Positions 49,501 through 63,500 of a DNA stretch of 64,000 nt are shown one piece after another. The position numbers and the translations under genes are program-made. Source of the DNA: Setaria digitata (lineage: Eukaryota; Nematoda; Chromadorea; Rhabditida; Setariidae); contig RCAB01000135.1 in NCBI GenBank assembly GCA_003640385.1, forward strand, positions 1 to 64,000, written 5' to 3'. The first letter of the stretch is position 1, and each line of letters opens with the position of its first letter. The notes beneath the pieces were generated by a model, which did not search any database, was not told the DNA's origin, and saw nothing but the letters and a program-made list of their open reading frames with translations.

Positions 49501-52500
49501 ATCAGTGGTTTTATACAAAGAATTTCCGATTTCATCGACGCAATGAAAAAAGAATATAATGGTGAGAAAGAGAAGGTAGGACTTTCGACAAAAATCGTGT
49601 GTTCATTATTTTTTCTTTGAATCAAACTTATTAAAACTCATTTTTTTCGTAATTTTGTAGACCACGGACGTACACTGGGCCGACATAGTATATCAGCGTT
49701 TACGAAGGGGGTTGGGACTACACGAGAAGCTGTCAGCAGTTGAAAAAAGACAGGCTGTCACTTATATGGTGAAAATGATTGCTTGCTGTTTGGATTCTGA
49801 TCTTGCTGCAGCTGTATATGCTCATCTTGCTGCAAATTTACTGTGGGATCTGTATGTTGATAACGGTATGCTCATTGTTCTTTTGGATTTTTAATTTAAA
49901 AGACGTCTTTAACAATCACAGTGGTAAGTAAAGTCAGTGTTTTCAGTATAGAATTTTGCATATAGTATCTTTCATGTATTGTTGAAACGAAACGTAAAAT
50001 CCTCTATATTACTGAGAGTTTGTTGAATTAACAGGTAGAAAGTAGTGTAAATAATTCGCAAAATTCGAAAGCTGGTTTTTACTATTTCCAAATATATTTT
50101 TGTTCCTTCAAAAATATATTTGGAAGTTCTCTTTCCAGTGGTTCTCCCTTTACTGATTATCGGTTGTGGTTAGCAAGTGGAAAAGAAAATTTTCCCCTGT
50201 GTACAGCAAGACTGAGGATTAACATCTTGATTGGTTCTAGGTTGCAGTGATCGCAATTTTCAATTTTTTAAACAATAAAATTTAGGAGATGCTGAAGCAT
50301 TATATGAAATGATACTGCTGCTGGAATGGGTTGTAAAGAATCATCCATCAGATCCGATAAGCGCTGTCGTTTTATGTAAAGCTTATTCATCTATTGGTGT
50401 TACGACTCAAGTACAAAGGTTCATGCGGGCTTTGGATATAAAATATATCCAAAGGGATACTTTAGGTTAATAAGTTCATTTTCTTTTTTTGAAATTAAGG
50501 CGCCTTTCTGGACCGAGCCCATATGTTTATTTCTTTTGAACCCAGAAAATCTGGGACAAAAGTCAGTGAAGCAATTGCTGAGAAGCTTTCTTTTTTCTTT
50601 TTTTTTTTTTTTTTTTTCAACTAGAACAAATTATGCTCATCATTTCTTGTGATTGCAGCAATATTACAGGTTATCTTGCTTATGGTCTTCTGGAACAGTA
50701 TGGTAGGTTTAGTAGCGCAATACTTCATTACACAGAGCTTGCTGCTTTCTTCGATCAAACAGAAAAGGAGGTTTGTGATGACGTTGTGAGAGTGTATTCT
50801 ATCACATTTTTTTAAATTTGCTTGTACATTTTTTTTAAAAATTCGGAACATTTTCTCTATGAACTTACCAAATGGCGGTGCATTTTGTCTGAGTAGAAAA
50901 GCGCCAGCAGTTATTACTGCTATCTTTTAAGCAATTAGTTAGTTGTATAAAGTTGCATCTCATTATTGCATATATCCTGGTATTGAAGTAGAATGTGATA
51001 ATTACTAGGCTAATTTCGTCATCTACCGCTGTCATCGTGTACTGGGTTTTGTTAAATGCACTAACTCCCATTTTCTTGTCTTTCTAGATTAGTTAGTTTT
51101 TCAAAGTTAATTTATTTTTTAGGCCTTCTAGGTTNGAATTACTAGGCTAATTTCGTCATCTACCGCTGTCAGCGTGTACTGGGTTTTGTTAAATGCACTA
51201 ACTCCCATTTTCTTGTCTTTCTAGATTAGTTAGTTTTTCAAAGTTAATTTATTTTTTAGGCCTTCTAGGTTAGTTAGTTTTCTGACCAGGTAATGTTTGG
51301 CTGCTCTTCCTAATAATTCCCGCTTTTGTAGATATCAGAATGTCTGACCACTGCGTACAAAAATGGCAGTTTTTTACAAGTGCCACGACTCGTTGAATTC
51401 CTCAATAAAATCAACAAGTCGTTCATTGCTGTTGGTGTTGATATACAAGTTCGAGCACTGAGCGCATGTTTTGCAGTTGATAAAGTTCAAATTATTCTTG
51501 ATACTATGTATGGTGATGAGGAACCGATTGGTTAGTTAATTCTGGGAATAATTATATAACCTAAACACTTGTTGTTGAGGACCTGAAGTTGGTTGTTACT
51601 TTCCAGTGATGTTATTTATATTAAAGAAAATCGTTGAAATATCTCACAAGTGGCCTTTGTTTTGGAACCCATTATTTAATCTCCCCTTTAGATGCGGTTG
51701 TTTTATTATAGTTTACTAGATTTTAAGCTAGATATTATCCCTGACCTAACATTCTCTTTGTGTAAATGTTCTATTTGTTAATAACCGAATGGTTGAGCGC
51801 CGTTGATGGAAAAAAACATTGTAATAACTTCAACTATGCAAATAATTTCCTTTAATTTATGATAGTACGCCAGTTATTTAAAAAAGTATTTCTGAAGCTC
51901 TTCAGATTTTCTCGGACTTGAAGATAATCGTGATTTCGGCGTTATACCGTCGTTTGATGCTAGCAAAGAGCAGCAGAGGCTTGATGAAATGAAACAGCAC
52001 ACTTACTGTGAACAGGTTTGTCTTTTTTTTTTTGCTGCTGTACCCTGAAAAATTTCACACAGTTTGTAATAGAAGTTACCAAATTTCACTATAGTACACT
52101 TATATCTATAGGCTTGATGTTTTTTAGTGTGACGCAATGAAATTAAGCCATTTGCTAATGAAATCAATAGCAGCTATAAGCCATTCCAAATGCACTCCGA
52201 AGAATTTGTCTGTTTTTCTCGATCAGCTTAAAAGTCATATCGAATATTGCCGGCAAACATATAAGGAAAGTGGGAGCTCGGTAAGGTTGTGGCGAATTTT
52301 TGTGATAAATTCACTTTCTGCTTCTCTAATTTCTCAGTTTCTTACCATATTTTGAAGTATTTTTCACATCTTTGGACTTTAGTATTACTGCTGATATCAC
52401 TATCTATCTCCATCATCTTATCATTCATACTTATTCATGGATGAATTATGCAAATTTTGATATATTAAAAAAGATACGACTTAATATTGCCTACTCACCA

Positions 52501-54448
52501 TATCTAACATATGATCTAGATATAAATAATTTCAGCCAAATTTATTACAATCTCCTCCGCCACTGTATTTAAATGAATTAATAAACACGCCAAAAATTGA
52601 TTTATTGATGCTTTTATTAAAATCAGCTTCAAGTGTAGTGGAGTATTCGGAACATATCATGTCATCTAATGTAAGTTGTCATTTTAGGAAAGTTCATCCA
52701 AACGATCGGTTAAGGAACATTATTTTAGCTTCTGTCTAATTAAATATATCGGCTTTTTTCTTCATAGCTTTTGTAGTCCGTCGAAATGAATTTATTTACT
52801 CAGTACCGAACTAAACAAAAATTAAAATCTAGGAATTTTGATGAAATTAGCCATTCGATTTTGAAATTTCACTCCATATAAGGAGGTACATAGCAAGAGT
52901 AAACGCATAGTATCTCTGATGCGGAACCTAATACTCCATACGTTCCGAAAACAAGTTAGCTGTATTAGGATAATTTGTAGAAAAAAAAAAAAATTTAATT
53001 GGAATATATTTGTATAAAAACAAATTGTAAAATGAAAATCCATGTTTACTACGTTGCGGTTTATTTTGACATTTTTTATCGTTTAATGAGCCGTAGGACT
53101 TGTCTTTATTGTTTTATCATTTGACTGAAAATCAAATATTTTTTTCAAGATCATTGCGCAAGTTCATGAAGAAGAATTGCTTCAGTGTTTGCCGGATGTT
53201 ACCCAAATAGAGGATTTAGTTATTGGTAGGTTCCTGCTATTTTTTAATTTATTTTTCTGCAAGTTGTAAAGTCTGACTAAAGAGTAGTTGATTTGGCTTC
53301 GGTGTAATGGTGGTGTTCAGTTTAAGTTCAAAAATTATTTTTTGTTATTCAGTAAATAAAAAGTCGAAATTCAATAGTTTCAAAACTTAAGGGTTCAGGA
53401 GATTGATATCTAATATTAGTCGTTCAGGAGATTGATATCTAATATTAGTTATTGTCTCAGTTATGCTAGTACTTGGGTCAAATATCCTGGATTTTTTCAT
53501 AAGAATTCTTCAAAAAATAAAAAAAGCATCAATATTAACAACAAAAAAGAAAAAACTAATTTTGAAATATTAGTTCCTAGATATTGTAATGAAGTTTGCC
53601 TGGCATCACAATAGAAATAATTTGTTTTCAGCTACCGCTACTTCAATTGTTGCTACGGGTCCACTTTGTTTCCATTTGACATTGCGGCACTGCAGTATGG
53701 TACTACAAGTTCTTTCATTTGCACAGCTGATTGTTAAATTATTGGAAATGGTTTTGGAAAATATTTTTACATTTTCACTTAGTCAGGGAACTCGAAAGAG
53801 TAATTTATCGAAAGTGGGTTACACTGTAAACTTCATTAACAATTTAAAATTTTCAATATTACTACAAAAAAAAAAAATGAATTAATTTGACTAGTGGTGC
53901 TCTAGAATGAACTAGTGAGCTCTCGTCCCGAATTCTCTTTATGAATGATTAATTGTATCGCGATTATTTAAGAGTCTTATAAATTAGAGAAAAAATTTAT
54001 TAGCAGGTGTACAAATAGCAAATATTTTTATTTCTATAGCGAATTTCAAATTTGATAATTTTTTCTTGTAACTTCACTTTTTTTCAGAACCAACGGAAAA
54101 ATGTTGCACTTAATAGGTTGTACGAAGTACGGGCAGCAGTTAATAAAGGTGTCACATTAATAAATGGTCAGTTGTCGGATGTTCACAAATTGCTCAAAAG
54201 TAATGATCTCATCCCAGAAATCAGTAGCGATTACGACGAGGTATGCACGTTTTTCAAACTTCTATTTATTTTGCTCGTATTATCTATCGGTGATGAATTC
54301 TTATTAAAATTATTCATTTCAGGAAGTATGCATCATATTGCTCAAAGAGCAAACCCAAATTGACTCTTGCATTGTTGCCTCATATATGGATTCCATTACG
54401 GATATGCAAAAAACTGTAAAACGCATGCTAAATCAGTTTCAGGCTTGA
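46585..54448 (+). CDS. NAA25: NatB N-alpha-acetyltransferase auxiliary subunit
   Basis: Twenty-one exons join in phase to 942 residues (human NAA25 has 972): 46585-46639, 46813-46898, 47175-47303, 47470-47676, 48034-48136, 48320-48388, 48608-48737, 48876-48962, 49091-49254, 49397-49575, 49661-49865, 50286-50465, 50670-50770, 51332-51530, 51906-52015, 52128-52280, 52536-52670, 53150-53225, 53632-53813, 54088-54240 and 54323-54448. Matches run the whole length: ERRLKPIYDAIDAGSNKKA, LFMSYVRVRNYKQQ, NPYYFWNVMSIVMQAI, LYPLAEKMVTKMI and NNPDDWSLWTFLFDS. The fold is a TPR superhelix. NAA25 holds the catalytic NAA20 and anchors NatB to ribosomes; NatB acetylates Met-Asp/Glu/Asn/Gln starts. The first intron appears to begin with GC instead of GT (46640). 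Exon 18 uses a TTCAAG acceptor. The exon 19 donor (53814) is chosen for phase. Intron 13 holds an assembly duplication. Confidence 0.95.
48173..48233. repeat. 61-base element with 18-base terminal inverted repeats
   Basis: In NAA25 intron 5, TTAAGAGTTTAGAGTTCG at 48173-48190 is mirrored by CGAACTTTAAACTCTTAA at 48216-48233 with one mismatch. The left arm can also pair with GAACTCTAA at 48163-48171. No target-site duplication is obvious. It may be a MITE remnant or a structured intronic hairpin. Confidence 0.7.
51000..51271 (+). repeat. Two 135-base direct copies around a single N
   Basis: Bases 51000-51134 recur at 51137-51271 with a single difference (GTCATCG versus GTCAGCG). N lies at 51135. 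The copies fall wholly inside NAA25 intron 13, so the reading frame is untouched. Confidence 0.9.
53393..53450 (+). repeat. Exact 29-base tandem duplication in NAA25 intron 18
   Basis: The unit GTTCAGGAGATTGATATCTA followed by ATATTAGT occurs twice head to tail (53393-53421 and 53422-53450). The copies differ only in the final base. Near-identity suggests a recent duplication. No N lies between the copies, unlike the assembly duplications. Confidence 0.85.
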
Positions 54449-55325
54449 TGTGTTGAAATTGAAATCGCTATTCTTATATTTTGTAAATATCCTGTTTTCC
54501 CGACTATTTTTTCTGGCTCTCTTTCAGAATTTATTTGCACTTCAGTTTTTATGTGTAACGACACCGCATTATTTTGAGGAAATTCTGAACTAAGCATTTC
54601 GAGTATTTATTTATCCCATCTCAGAGCACTGTAGATTTATTTGATAGCTTAAACAAACAAAGCGAAATCCCTTCCGTTTCATAAATTAAATGAGAGCTTG
54701 AACTCTAGAAATAACTCATAATGAACAAAATCATTTCTCACTGCAGTTGTTTTCGGTAGTTCCCTGCCAATAATAAAAATATTAGTATTTCTGTATTCCT
54801 TGAATTGAAATAAAATTTCAAAAATTTCTGTGGCAAATTCAGGCATTGTTCACTCAAAACCTTTCTTTCCTCAGAGCATGCTGTAAAACCAACCAGTTCG
54901 TAATCTAAATGGGCTTTGATGCTTCCATTTGTTATTTTTACTTTAAGTTTTTTTTGCATTAAAATTCACATAATCAATTCCGGACATACACTGTGTATGG
55001 AGGAGATCCCACTTCCAAGAGACTGTCTTTGTTTCACACCTTAGCATTTTTTCCTCTTTATGCCGAAACCGAAAAGATTTATAGAAGAGGCATATAGGAG
55101 TTCATGATAGTTTAGAAGTATATATAAAGAATATACAAAATACGAATAACCGATAACCGATAAAAATGAGCATGCTTTATAGAATTTTAGTTCGAAACCT
55201 TCAGAATCTAGAATGTAATGAGCGGAAAATAAAACCACTCCTGGATTATTTTTCCAATAAATTTAACGGAAAAGAACACAGAGGAACAAACATGTTTGCG
55301 GGAAATCACAAACCAGTACCCATAG
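54449..55325. other. Tail-to-tail spacer between NAA25 and SPT4
   Basis: Both flanking genes are transcribed into this 877-base gap. No coding exon is present. An AATAAA occurs near 54771 and could serve the NAA25 transcript; I could not pick a firm signal for SPT4. Antisense overlap of the two 3' UTRs is possible. Confidence 0.45.
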
Positions 55326-56397
55326 TTAACTGTTTTGAGTCATGTCACGCATATTGGGTTTGTAACGAATATTTTGCGCTTTCAATTCCTGGACAATATG
55401 AGATGGTAGAGTACCGGATACCGAAACTGCATAAATTCCTTTCACCTAAAGGACTTGGAGATTTTTCAACATCTCAGAAATCTCAATAATAATAATATCG
55501 GAATCTAATCTCAAGTAATACATACATCATTAGGATGCTACTCAGACAAGTTTTAATGATACTAACTTACCTTACGGTTGATTTTTTGCCATTTGCAGAC
55601 CCATGATTCCTCCGGCGCTGTCGCAGCTATCATTCCATCAAAATTTGAGCTACAATGGCATTGCATCAATAATATACCCTCGGGAAACTGAACATATTAA
55701 TTAATTAATTATGGAAAGAAAATTTATCCAAGGCACTCCTCTAATGATTCTTGAGTCCTTAAATCTATTCAATTTGGAGCTTATTACATAGTACCAGCTC
55801 CATTTCCGGACTTCCCCCATTTTTTTCTCTATGTAAAGATGTAGAATTGTGTAGTTCATAAATATCCTGAACTTCGAAAGGTCAAATTTGCCGGCTATCG
55901 CGATATTTTTAATATGTCGCTTTATTTTAGCTGTGATTTATGTTCGAGAAATTCCGGAAACCGGTTTATATGCAGCATCAACATTTCGAATCCAGCAGTT
56001 TTCTAACAATGAAACCAATCCAGTTGAGCAAACTTTCAGCTGGAACCAAGGTCATTCCAAATTTACGAACATTCTATATTCAAATAGGGTTTCACAAGGA
56101 TTTACATAGTTTATACTGTGTAAAAAGTTCACAAGTGACGAAGAAATACAGCGCCGATGAGTGCAACGTACTTCACCGCACTGTTTAAAATTGCCCAGAA
56201 ACTTAAACAAATAATGCAAGTGCGCAAATAACTCACCTGGTGCACTCGCCAACTTTTTCCTCATCACCTTTCATCCCCAAATATCTTTCACAGTTATCAC
56301 AACCATCCAATTCAAACTGCTCAACACTTTTTATCATTGAACATAGTAAACAAGCTCGTAAATTACGCAAATCGTGAGGTATACTTTCCACAGACAT
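55326..56397 (-). CDS. SUPT4H1: Transcription elongation factor SPT4 (DSIF small subunit)
   Basis: Three exons join in phase: 56237-56397, 55571-55649 and 55326-55445 (119 residues; human SPT4 has 117). The N-terminus has [15 protein letters not shown], and the four zinc-binding cysteines sit at 16, 19, 33 and 36 (CxxC-x13-CxxC). They are followed by [29 protein letters not shown] and [14 protein letters not shown]4 binds the NGN domain of SPT5 to form DSIF, which controls RNA polymerase II pausing and elongation in the nucleus. The ATG is set by homology. An in-frame upstream extension with a later-discarded ATG at 56535 has no homology. No AG lies in the 40 bases before the start, which carry a T run, so a trans-splice site would have to be further upstream. 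The long first intron is 587 bases. It lies 1151 bases downstream of ARS2 on the same strand. Confidence 0.95.
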
Positions 56398-57548
56398 CGT
56401 CACCAAATGTAGCAATTGACCAGAAAAAGAAAAAAAAAAAAACAAAAATAAATCGATTTTCACTATCCAAAGACAACTAATCAAAAACCACTTCCAATAT
56501 TCGCGAACAAATTTCACGCACTTTGAGGACTTCAAAGCTTTTCAAAAATTTCAAGCTTTGCACACTGCACACTTTCCCATCAATTTCTTTACTCCAGCCA
56601 ACTTTATGTTGTCATACCTGACATGAAATTTCGCCATTTTTTGCGAAACCTTATCCACATATTACATTGAAAATAATGAGATGAGATATGTTATATCACT
56701 GCAGAAGAACATCAAAATACAACAGTGCACAATAAAAAGTCATGCTATAAATTGCGTCCTTTTATACTGCGTAAATTTTACCGAACAACAGATATCAACG
56801 ACTTTACGGAAAGGAGGAAACAAGAAAAGAAAAAAAAAAAAAAAAACACTTTTTCCACACAAATGTCTATTTAATCAATCAATTATAAATAATTAACTAA
56901 AATATAAATTTGCAGCAACAATCAAAAAATGTAAGACAAAAAAGGAACTGCCGTTAGAATAGCAAAACCAAAAAATAAAAATAAAAAGTGAGAGAAAAGA
57001 ACAGGGAGATGCACACAATGACGTTGCAACCTTACTAGAAGCAAAACAGATTGCAGTTCAGAACTTCACACCAAATATATCAAGAAATTTGCAAAGTCCA
57101 TTTTTTGACATTTAAGATGTCAAGTGTAAATAGAATTAGGATTCCTGAATTTGAACACTTCTAAATACGTTCGATATTATTACGACTGAAAATCCACAGA
57201 AATCGACGTGATGCACAGTTGACGTGGACATACTGATACTCAGGGAAGAAAAGTTGGATCAGAAAAGACCAACATGGGACTATATTTCAACTAATCAAGA
57301 ACACCGTACTGAAGATTATGATAAATCTCAATCAGTTTCTTCCGGTGAAAAAAAAAAATAACTGACTCAAAATATCGGTCAAAAGTATTTGCTGATGAGT
57401 AATACAATATAGTAAGTTTCCACAAAGAATTTACGGGGAAAAAAAATCCCTAATCAAATCTCCAGCTGAAATTTGTGCTTCGACTAAAAATCAGTTAAAT
57501 TAAAAACAACGTTCATTTTCACAGTATATGATTAATTTAACTGAAAGT
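56398..57548. other. ARS2 to SPT4 spacer
   Basis: No coding exon is visible between the ARS2 stop and the SPT4 start, both on the minus strand. The sequence is AT-rich with A runs at 56428-56440 and 56830-56846 (T runs on the transcribed strand). It contains the ARS2 3' UTR and the SPT4 leader or promoter. Confidence 0.45.
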
Positions 57549-60500
57549 TCAAAAAATGTCTTCTGGAGCATCGAGGTCCTTGTATGTGACTGGTTCACGT
57601 GGATCACGCCTTCCACTTCCGGACGATTCCCAATAGCGAGACGTCCCTCCACGGTCGTACCCTCGACCACCGTATGAGCTACCATACCGACCACCACTAT
57701 TACCACTAGCATTCCGCTCATAACCACCACGACGATCACGTTCCCCATAGGATGAAGCACCGCCACCGCCACTCGTTCGACCTCTGTCACCATCATAGTC
57801 TGAAAACCGAACACGCTGAGAGAAAGACAAATCATTTGTTTCCATTCCCACACCTGAATTATGAAAAACATTGAATTAAAATACACCTACATGCCAATGA
57901 AATCAAATTCTCTAAAAACTTTAAATTAACAGAAACATGATTCTATGTTTTAGAAAAACTACCGCGTTCTCGTTCCCGTCGCTCTTCTCGTGGTACTGCT
58001 ACTTGAGGACTTGCTTGAGCAGGTTTAACCTCCAAGTTCTGCGGTCGTTTTGGGTCAGCCAAATAATTGTTAAAGTAAACTACCTGCAATGGAGTTCTTC
58101 ACAAAAGTTTTTTGCAACAAGTATACAGAGTATTGTTTTCATTATTTCATGCCTTCCAAGACAATATGCCGAAAACTCAGGATATAGAAAAATATTTTAT
58201 CCTTATAGAAATAAAAAAGATATAAAAAATAAGTGGTATCACAAGCAATAGAAAATTCCGAAAGATAATATTTTCAAACATCATAAAAATAAACCTCCTG
58301 CCTGACTTGATCCAATTTCTCGCCATGTTTAGTTGTAAGATGTTTGCGTATGAATTCCGGCCCTTTAAATTTCTTCCCTGATAGTGGACATAACCATTTG
58401 TCTTTCGCTAGCTCAACACAATTAGCTGTGATGAACGCTTCCACTTCCCTTTAAAACAAAGTCTTTCTGATATCGCTTTAAAAAAAAAAATTAGCAAAGA
58501 TAATTTGCTCTAGGAAAGGGAGCAGCAAATTCTTTTGGATGATAAAACGCTTTACTTAGAATTATGCCCAAAGTTCTTTAAAATTTACATAGCCTTTGTT
58601 TAAACAAGTCTTACATGAAAAAGTATACTGAATTCTGAGTAAAAAAACTAAATTAAAACCTAATTTTTTATAAACTTATCTCTTCAAAAAAATAAAAGAA
58701 ATTCCATACTTTTCGGTATCTTTTCTACCCAGGCTGTCCAATTCTGTCTCGCTCAATAATGTTTCACTCATTAGAGCTGTTTCTATCCGATTATTGAATC
58801 CAGCAATGAAATCAGTGACGAATTTTTGGGCAACTAATGTTTTCCCGTTATCATCAGTTCCCCACTGTGAAGGAGATGGCGGAGCCCCGCGAACATGCAT
58901 CATTCCGCATCTAAAAACAACTAATACCATTCAAACACAACTGTAAAATATCACAGCATCAATTTAGTAAGTGAGACTGTACAAATAATTTAAATGAATC
59001 GCTTATAATTATATATGAGATAAAGAAAAAAAAAAAAACCATACTAAGCATGGTAGCCTATTATTTAATAACTGCATCAGCTTCTAGAACAATCAAATAC
59101 TAGTATTTTCAAATAAAAAAGAAGTCCGATTCGTAAACCTGTTTGGCATTACATCCTCATTAGGATATTCACCATGATTATAGAAATCAATGGAATGTAC
59201 AATGCGGAGATAAGTTATGATTCGATCAAGTCTTGAGATCAACGCATCATCTCGTTGGAATGGTACCTTCTGGTCTTCTTCAATGATACCTTCTGCAATT
59301 GAATAATTCTCCTATTACTTTCATCACAAGTGATTCCCACTGAATGCTACTGACAAAACACATGCTTTATGTTTAAAATACCACATAACAATGGGAATTT
59401 CATTTTTTTATTTTTTTTTTTTTGAAGTGAACCATACTCACTCACGTGGCTGCATTTCCTACATATAACTAGTCAAACTAACAATCCTGTAAAAATTTTC
59501 GATGACAGTTGAATTAAATGATAAATTCACTCCCTCCAGGTAATCCAGAGGAGATAACTTACCGCTCGAAATACCAAGTAATTCCTCCTCTTCTGCGTTC
59601 GCTTCTTCAATAAGAAAATCGGTAAGATTCTTTAATAATGGATTCTGACTCTGTGCTACAATATCCAATTCAAAACTGCTTTGACGTTCTTCTTGATTTT
59701 CCGACTGATAGAGACCGTTCTTAAAAATATGTTCTCAAAAATGATTAAAGAACTAAGACATAAAAATTAACTTTTCCTCCTCCCAGTCATATTTTACGAT
59801 TTGCTTACCCCCTACGAAATCCACACTCTATTTCTATAATATTCTGCTATCTTTTTGTTGAAATAAATACCTTCTTGTCATACACAGCAGCGAGCTTCGC
59901 TGCCTGTCGCAGATCATTTTGGGCGACCTGTTTATGGCCTGTCACACCATTTACGGAGCGCACACGACGTGCTATATCGCGATTTATCACAGCACCAAGA
60001 TCACACTCCTTTATCTATAAATTGTTATCATAAAAGTGTTACTAAAATGTTCAGAACTTCTGAAAGTTACACGATGAGATAAACAAGACTTAGATCAGCT
60101 AATGAGAATAATATCACACCTTACTAAGCAAAAGTATTAACACGACCAAGTTTTCCCTTATAACAATCTCAGGCTAGAAAAATAGAAGGAAATCACTAAC
60201 ACGAACGCTATTCAAATTCCAACAAATTTCTTTGATATTGACATCCCGCCGGAATGTTACCCAGCCACGGCGATAGAATTTGCGGTCCGGTACCGGATCA
60301 GCAAGACCAACTCGTAAAAATCCAGGGAAACGTTTACACGCCTAGAAAAATCGGGCTGAAAGCTAAGACCTATTTTCCGGAAAGGTTCTAGAAAAATCTA
60401 AAAGCAACTCATTCCATAATGTTAACTATACTACTGATAATACTTTACTAGATTATTGACAATAAAGAAACCGTTTCAATTTCTTCCATAGTAATATTTG

Positions 60501-63500
60501 GTGCAACATTACGAAGGAAAATGCTGGAAGTTTTATGAAGCAACATCTTTTTCTTTTGTCGACTTAACTCTTCCTCGTTTTTCGCACTTTCATCACTCCC
60601 AACTAAAACTATTAATAATATATACCGTAGATAACTTCAACGAAGAAATGGAAATATAAAAAAAGAAAAAAAATGTTGTCTTCAACATCAGTATGATAAA
60701 TTAAGGGAACCGAAATACAAAAAATTCACAAGGAATTTTTCATTATATAATTTCCCATTGTCAGTGACAGAAGCTAGTCCAAAGCTGCTGTTATGAGCAA
60801 GGAAAATAGTACCATTTTTGCACTGTTTTTCTTTTTCATCATCTGAATCACTTATTGCACCATCGTCATTCGGAATCTCTCCGCCCTTCTCCTGTTTCAG
60901 TTTGTTTTCCTCTCCATTAATTTCAGTAATCTTTTTCTTCGCCTCACTGAAAGAATGTACATAATGTATCAATAAACAATTCTGGCGGAAAATTTTGATA
61001 TTAAAAGTCCAAGGATTAAAATCAGCTGATTATCCACAAACAAGTTCGACTTTACTGAGAGGTAAACTACGCCGAGCATAACTCGCTTCACATCATATTC
61101 TGCGAGTGCTACTTCCGGTTAGCCTTTTTAGAAAAATGAAAAATTCACTTTTTCAGTTTCTTCAATTCCAAAACTGATTCATCATCAATTTTCTCACTTT
61201 TCAAAGCTGCAACATCTTCCTCTGTACCGCCTTCCAGTTTGACAACAACTGAAAAATGATTTTAGCTGGAGAAGCACAAAGAGTGATTTTATTCACAACA
61301 CTTTCGAAATTTTACTTAAGACTTTTCGAAATGAAACTAACGTGTATCCATGATACGTATGATTTCCGGAGCATAATCATAATCAATTTGCAACTTGTCG
61401 ATGCATCCTTCATCATAAAGATTTTGGAAGATTTCCAGTCGACGTAATACATTTTCCTTCTGTTCAGCTTTTCGTTTACCGCTATCTTCCGGATGGTATT
61501 TTAGACGGAACCTACAAAAATAATTTTCTAAACCCTAGACATATGAGCCAAAGTATATATTCCTCTGCCATATTCAATAATGCAATAACCAACTGAATGC
61601 GACATTATCATGACAACATATTTTACGCGAAACAGCAATCTTCATAAAAAAAAAAAGTATTTTACGTCTTCCCACTTTCTACTTCCAAAAATGCTGATTT
61701 ACTTAGTTCTACCATTCACTTAACGGAACCCTTATTTTGGAATATCAAATAAATTCGAGAAGTGTGCTGCTGACGATGTAGGCAATATGTTTATGGTTAT
61801 TTGTCGAGAAGAAAAACTTTGAGATGAGACGAGAAACTGCTGTCGANAGTGTGCTGCTGACGATGTAGGCAATATGTTGATGGTTATTTGTCGAGAAGAA
61901 AAACTTTGAGATGAGACGAGAAACTGCTGTCGACAATGAAGAATCGTTTGAAGATTGAAGATTATGAAGTTATTATATAAGACGTTTTGTCGGTATGATG
62001 TGTTGATACTGACGGCTTTTTATCTGACGAACAGTTTCGAATTAGTGCGTGGTATAAACGACGTTTAACTGATAATGGCTGCCGCGGCATACAGCGCCTC
62101 TGGTCAGCCAAATTTTCACGTTTGTCACTGCTTCCTTACCGAACCGGAGACGCGAACTTACGAATTACTGTACAGTCATAAAAAGTACAGTAGTTATCTT
62201 TTGGTGAATTACTTCAAAAAGTTCAAGAATCGATAGGTTCCCCATCTCAAACAGACACCAAGGATCTATATGGACTTTCAAAAATTCAAAAAGTCTGAAA
62301 TGGCGCTAATGAAAAATTACTGTGTATTCGTGACAAAATAAGACTCGACTAATGCCCATAAAATATAAAGGATGCTAAAGGATATTTAAAAATTACCCTG
62401 AAAATCAATAACTCTGTGAAGTGTTCCTTTACTCCTAGGACAAAGCTTGACCTGAAGTCTGTTCTTTAGATGTCCCTAAAAACTCATTCGATGGGTTAGA
62501 ATTTCTTATATGCAATAAAAGAATTGCAGGATCTAGAAATTCCTTCTGCTTTACCCTTCTCGCTGCTTTAAGCGGAAAGCAGTAGGAAAATACAGAAAAC
62601 TACGAAGAGTTCAAAACTTACCATCAGCAAAACAACCCGATTATAAAAAAATTTCTCTGCAAAATGAAGTTATATCGCATGAGATTCGTTCTTGAATTAA
62701 TTAAACTAAAATGACAAAGATGACAAAGTTAGAAAAAGAACGAAGGAACTAGTAGATAGGGCATCTATGCCATTACCCACCACTCTTCATCCTTATGTGC
62801 CAGAAAGAACTTGTGCAGCTCTTGTCGTTTAAATTCCAACTTATATTCCGAATATTTAGCAATTGCTTCTTCATCGGTTATTGAATCATCCTGTGTTGCC
62901 AGGAATTTTTTGAACGTCATCATTACCGGCACTGGCTCTTCATCCGCAGATGTTTTCATTACAGGATCATACGTATCGGACGCACTGCTAAATTACTCGT
63001 TTAGAAATGACGATTTGGATTTTGAATTTCATATGAAAAAAATATGAGCAATTCATTACTTCAATAAACCCGACACTTATGTAAAACAGATGTGATAACT
63101 AAAAACAGCGAGACGAGATAAGGGAAATTTAAACATGAGGGAAATAGAGAAATACTGCCTCATGCTATAGATTGATCAGTCGCCCCAAATAACCAAATTC
63201 CTTATGAGAAAAGGGGGTAAGTAAAATAGAGACGTATATACGACCCAACCGTTCCAGTGAGACTTATCTAGAGTCTTCACCATTTCCTGCAGCAAAGCGG
63301 ATAGATTTGCTATTGGCTGCACATTACTGAGCATGCGCGTTACGTGAAACGGTAACGAAACCTGTTTTTACATTTGCATCAATATTTCGCTTACTCAATT
63401 CGGCTACGTTTCGTGCTCGATACATAGTCATCACGACGTGATGAAGATCGTTTCATCGATGAGCCATTAGCATAATCGCTTCGCTGATAGGCGTTACTGC

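Noticed and set aside
55166..56188. Plus-strand frames of 73-107 codons
   Set aside because: They overlap SPT4 exon 3 and intron 1 in antisense and have no homology of their own.
56398..56535. N-terminal extension of SPT4 from an ATG at 56535
   Set aside because: It would add 46 hydrophobic residues with a Phe run before a start that matches SPT4 proteins exactly; the run is translated poly(T).
57500..57886. 128-codon minus-strand frame rich in Val
   Set aside because: It is another frame of the Gly/Arg-rich last exon of ARS2; the ARS2 frame is fixed by the C-terminal [10 protein letters not shown].
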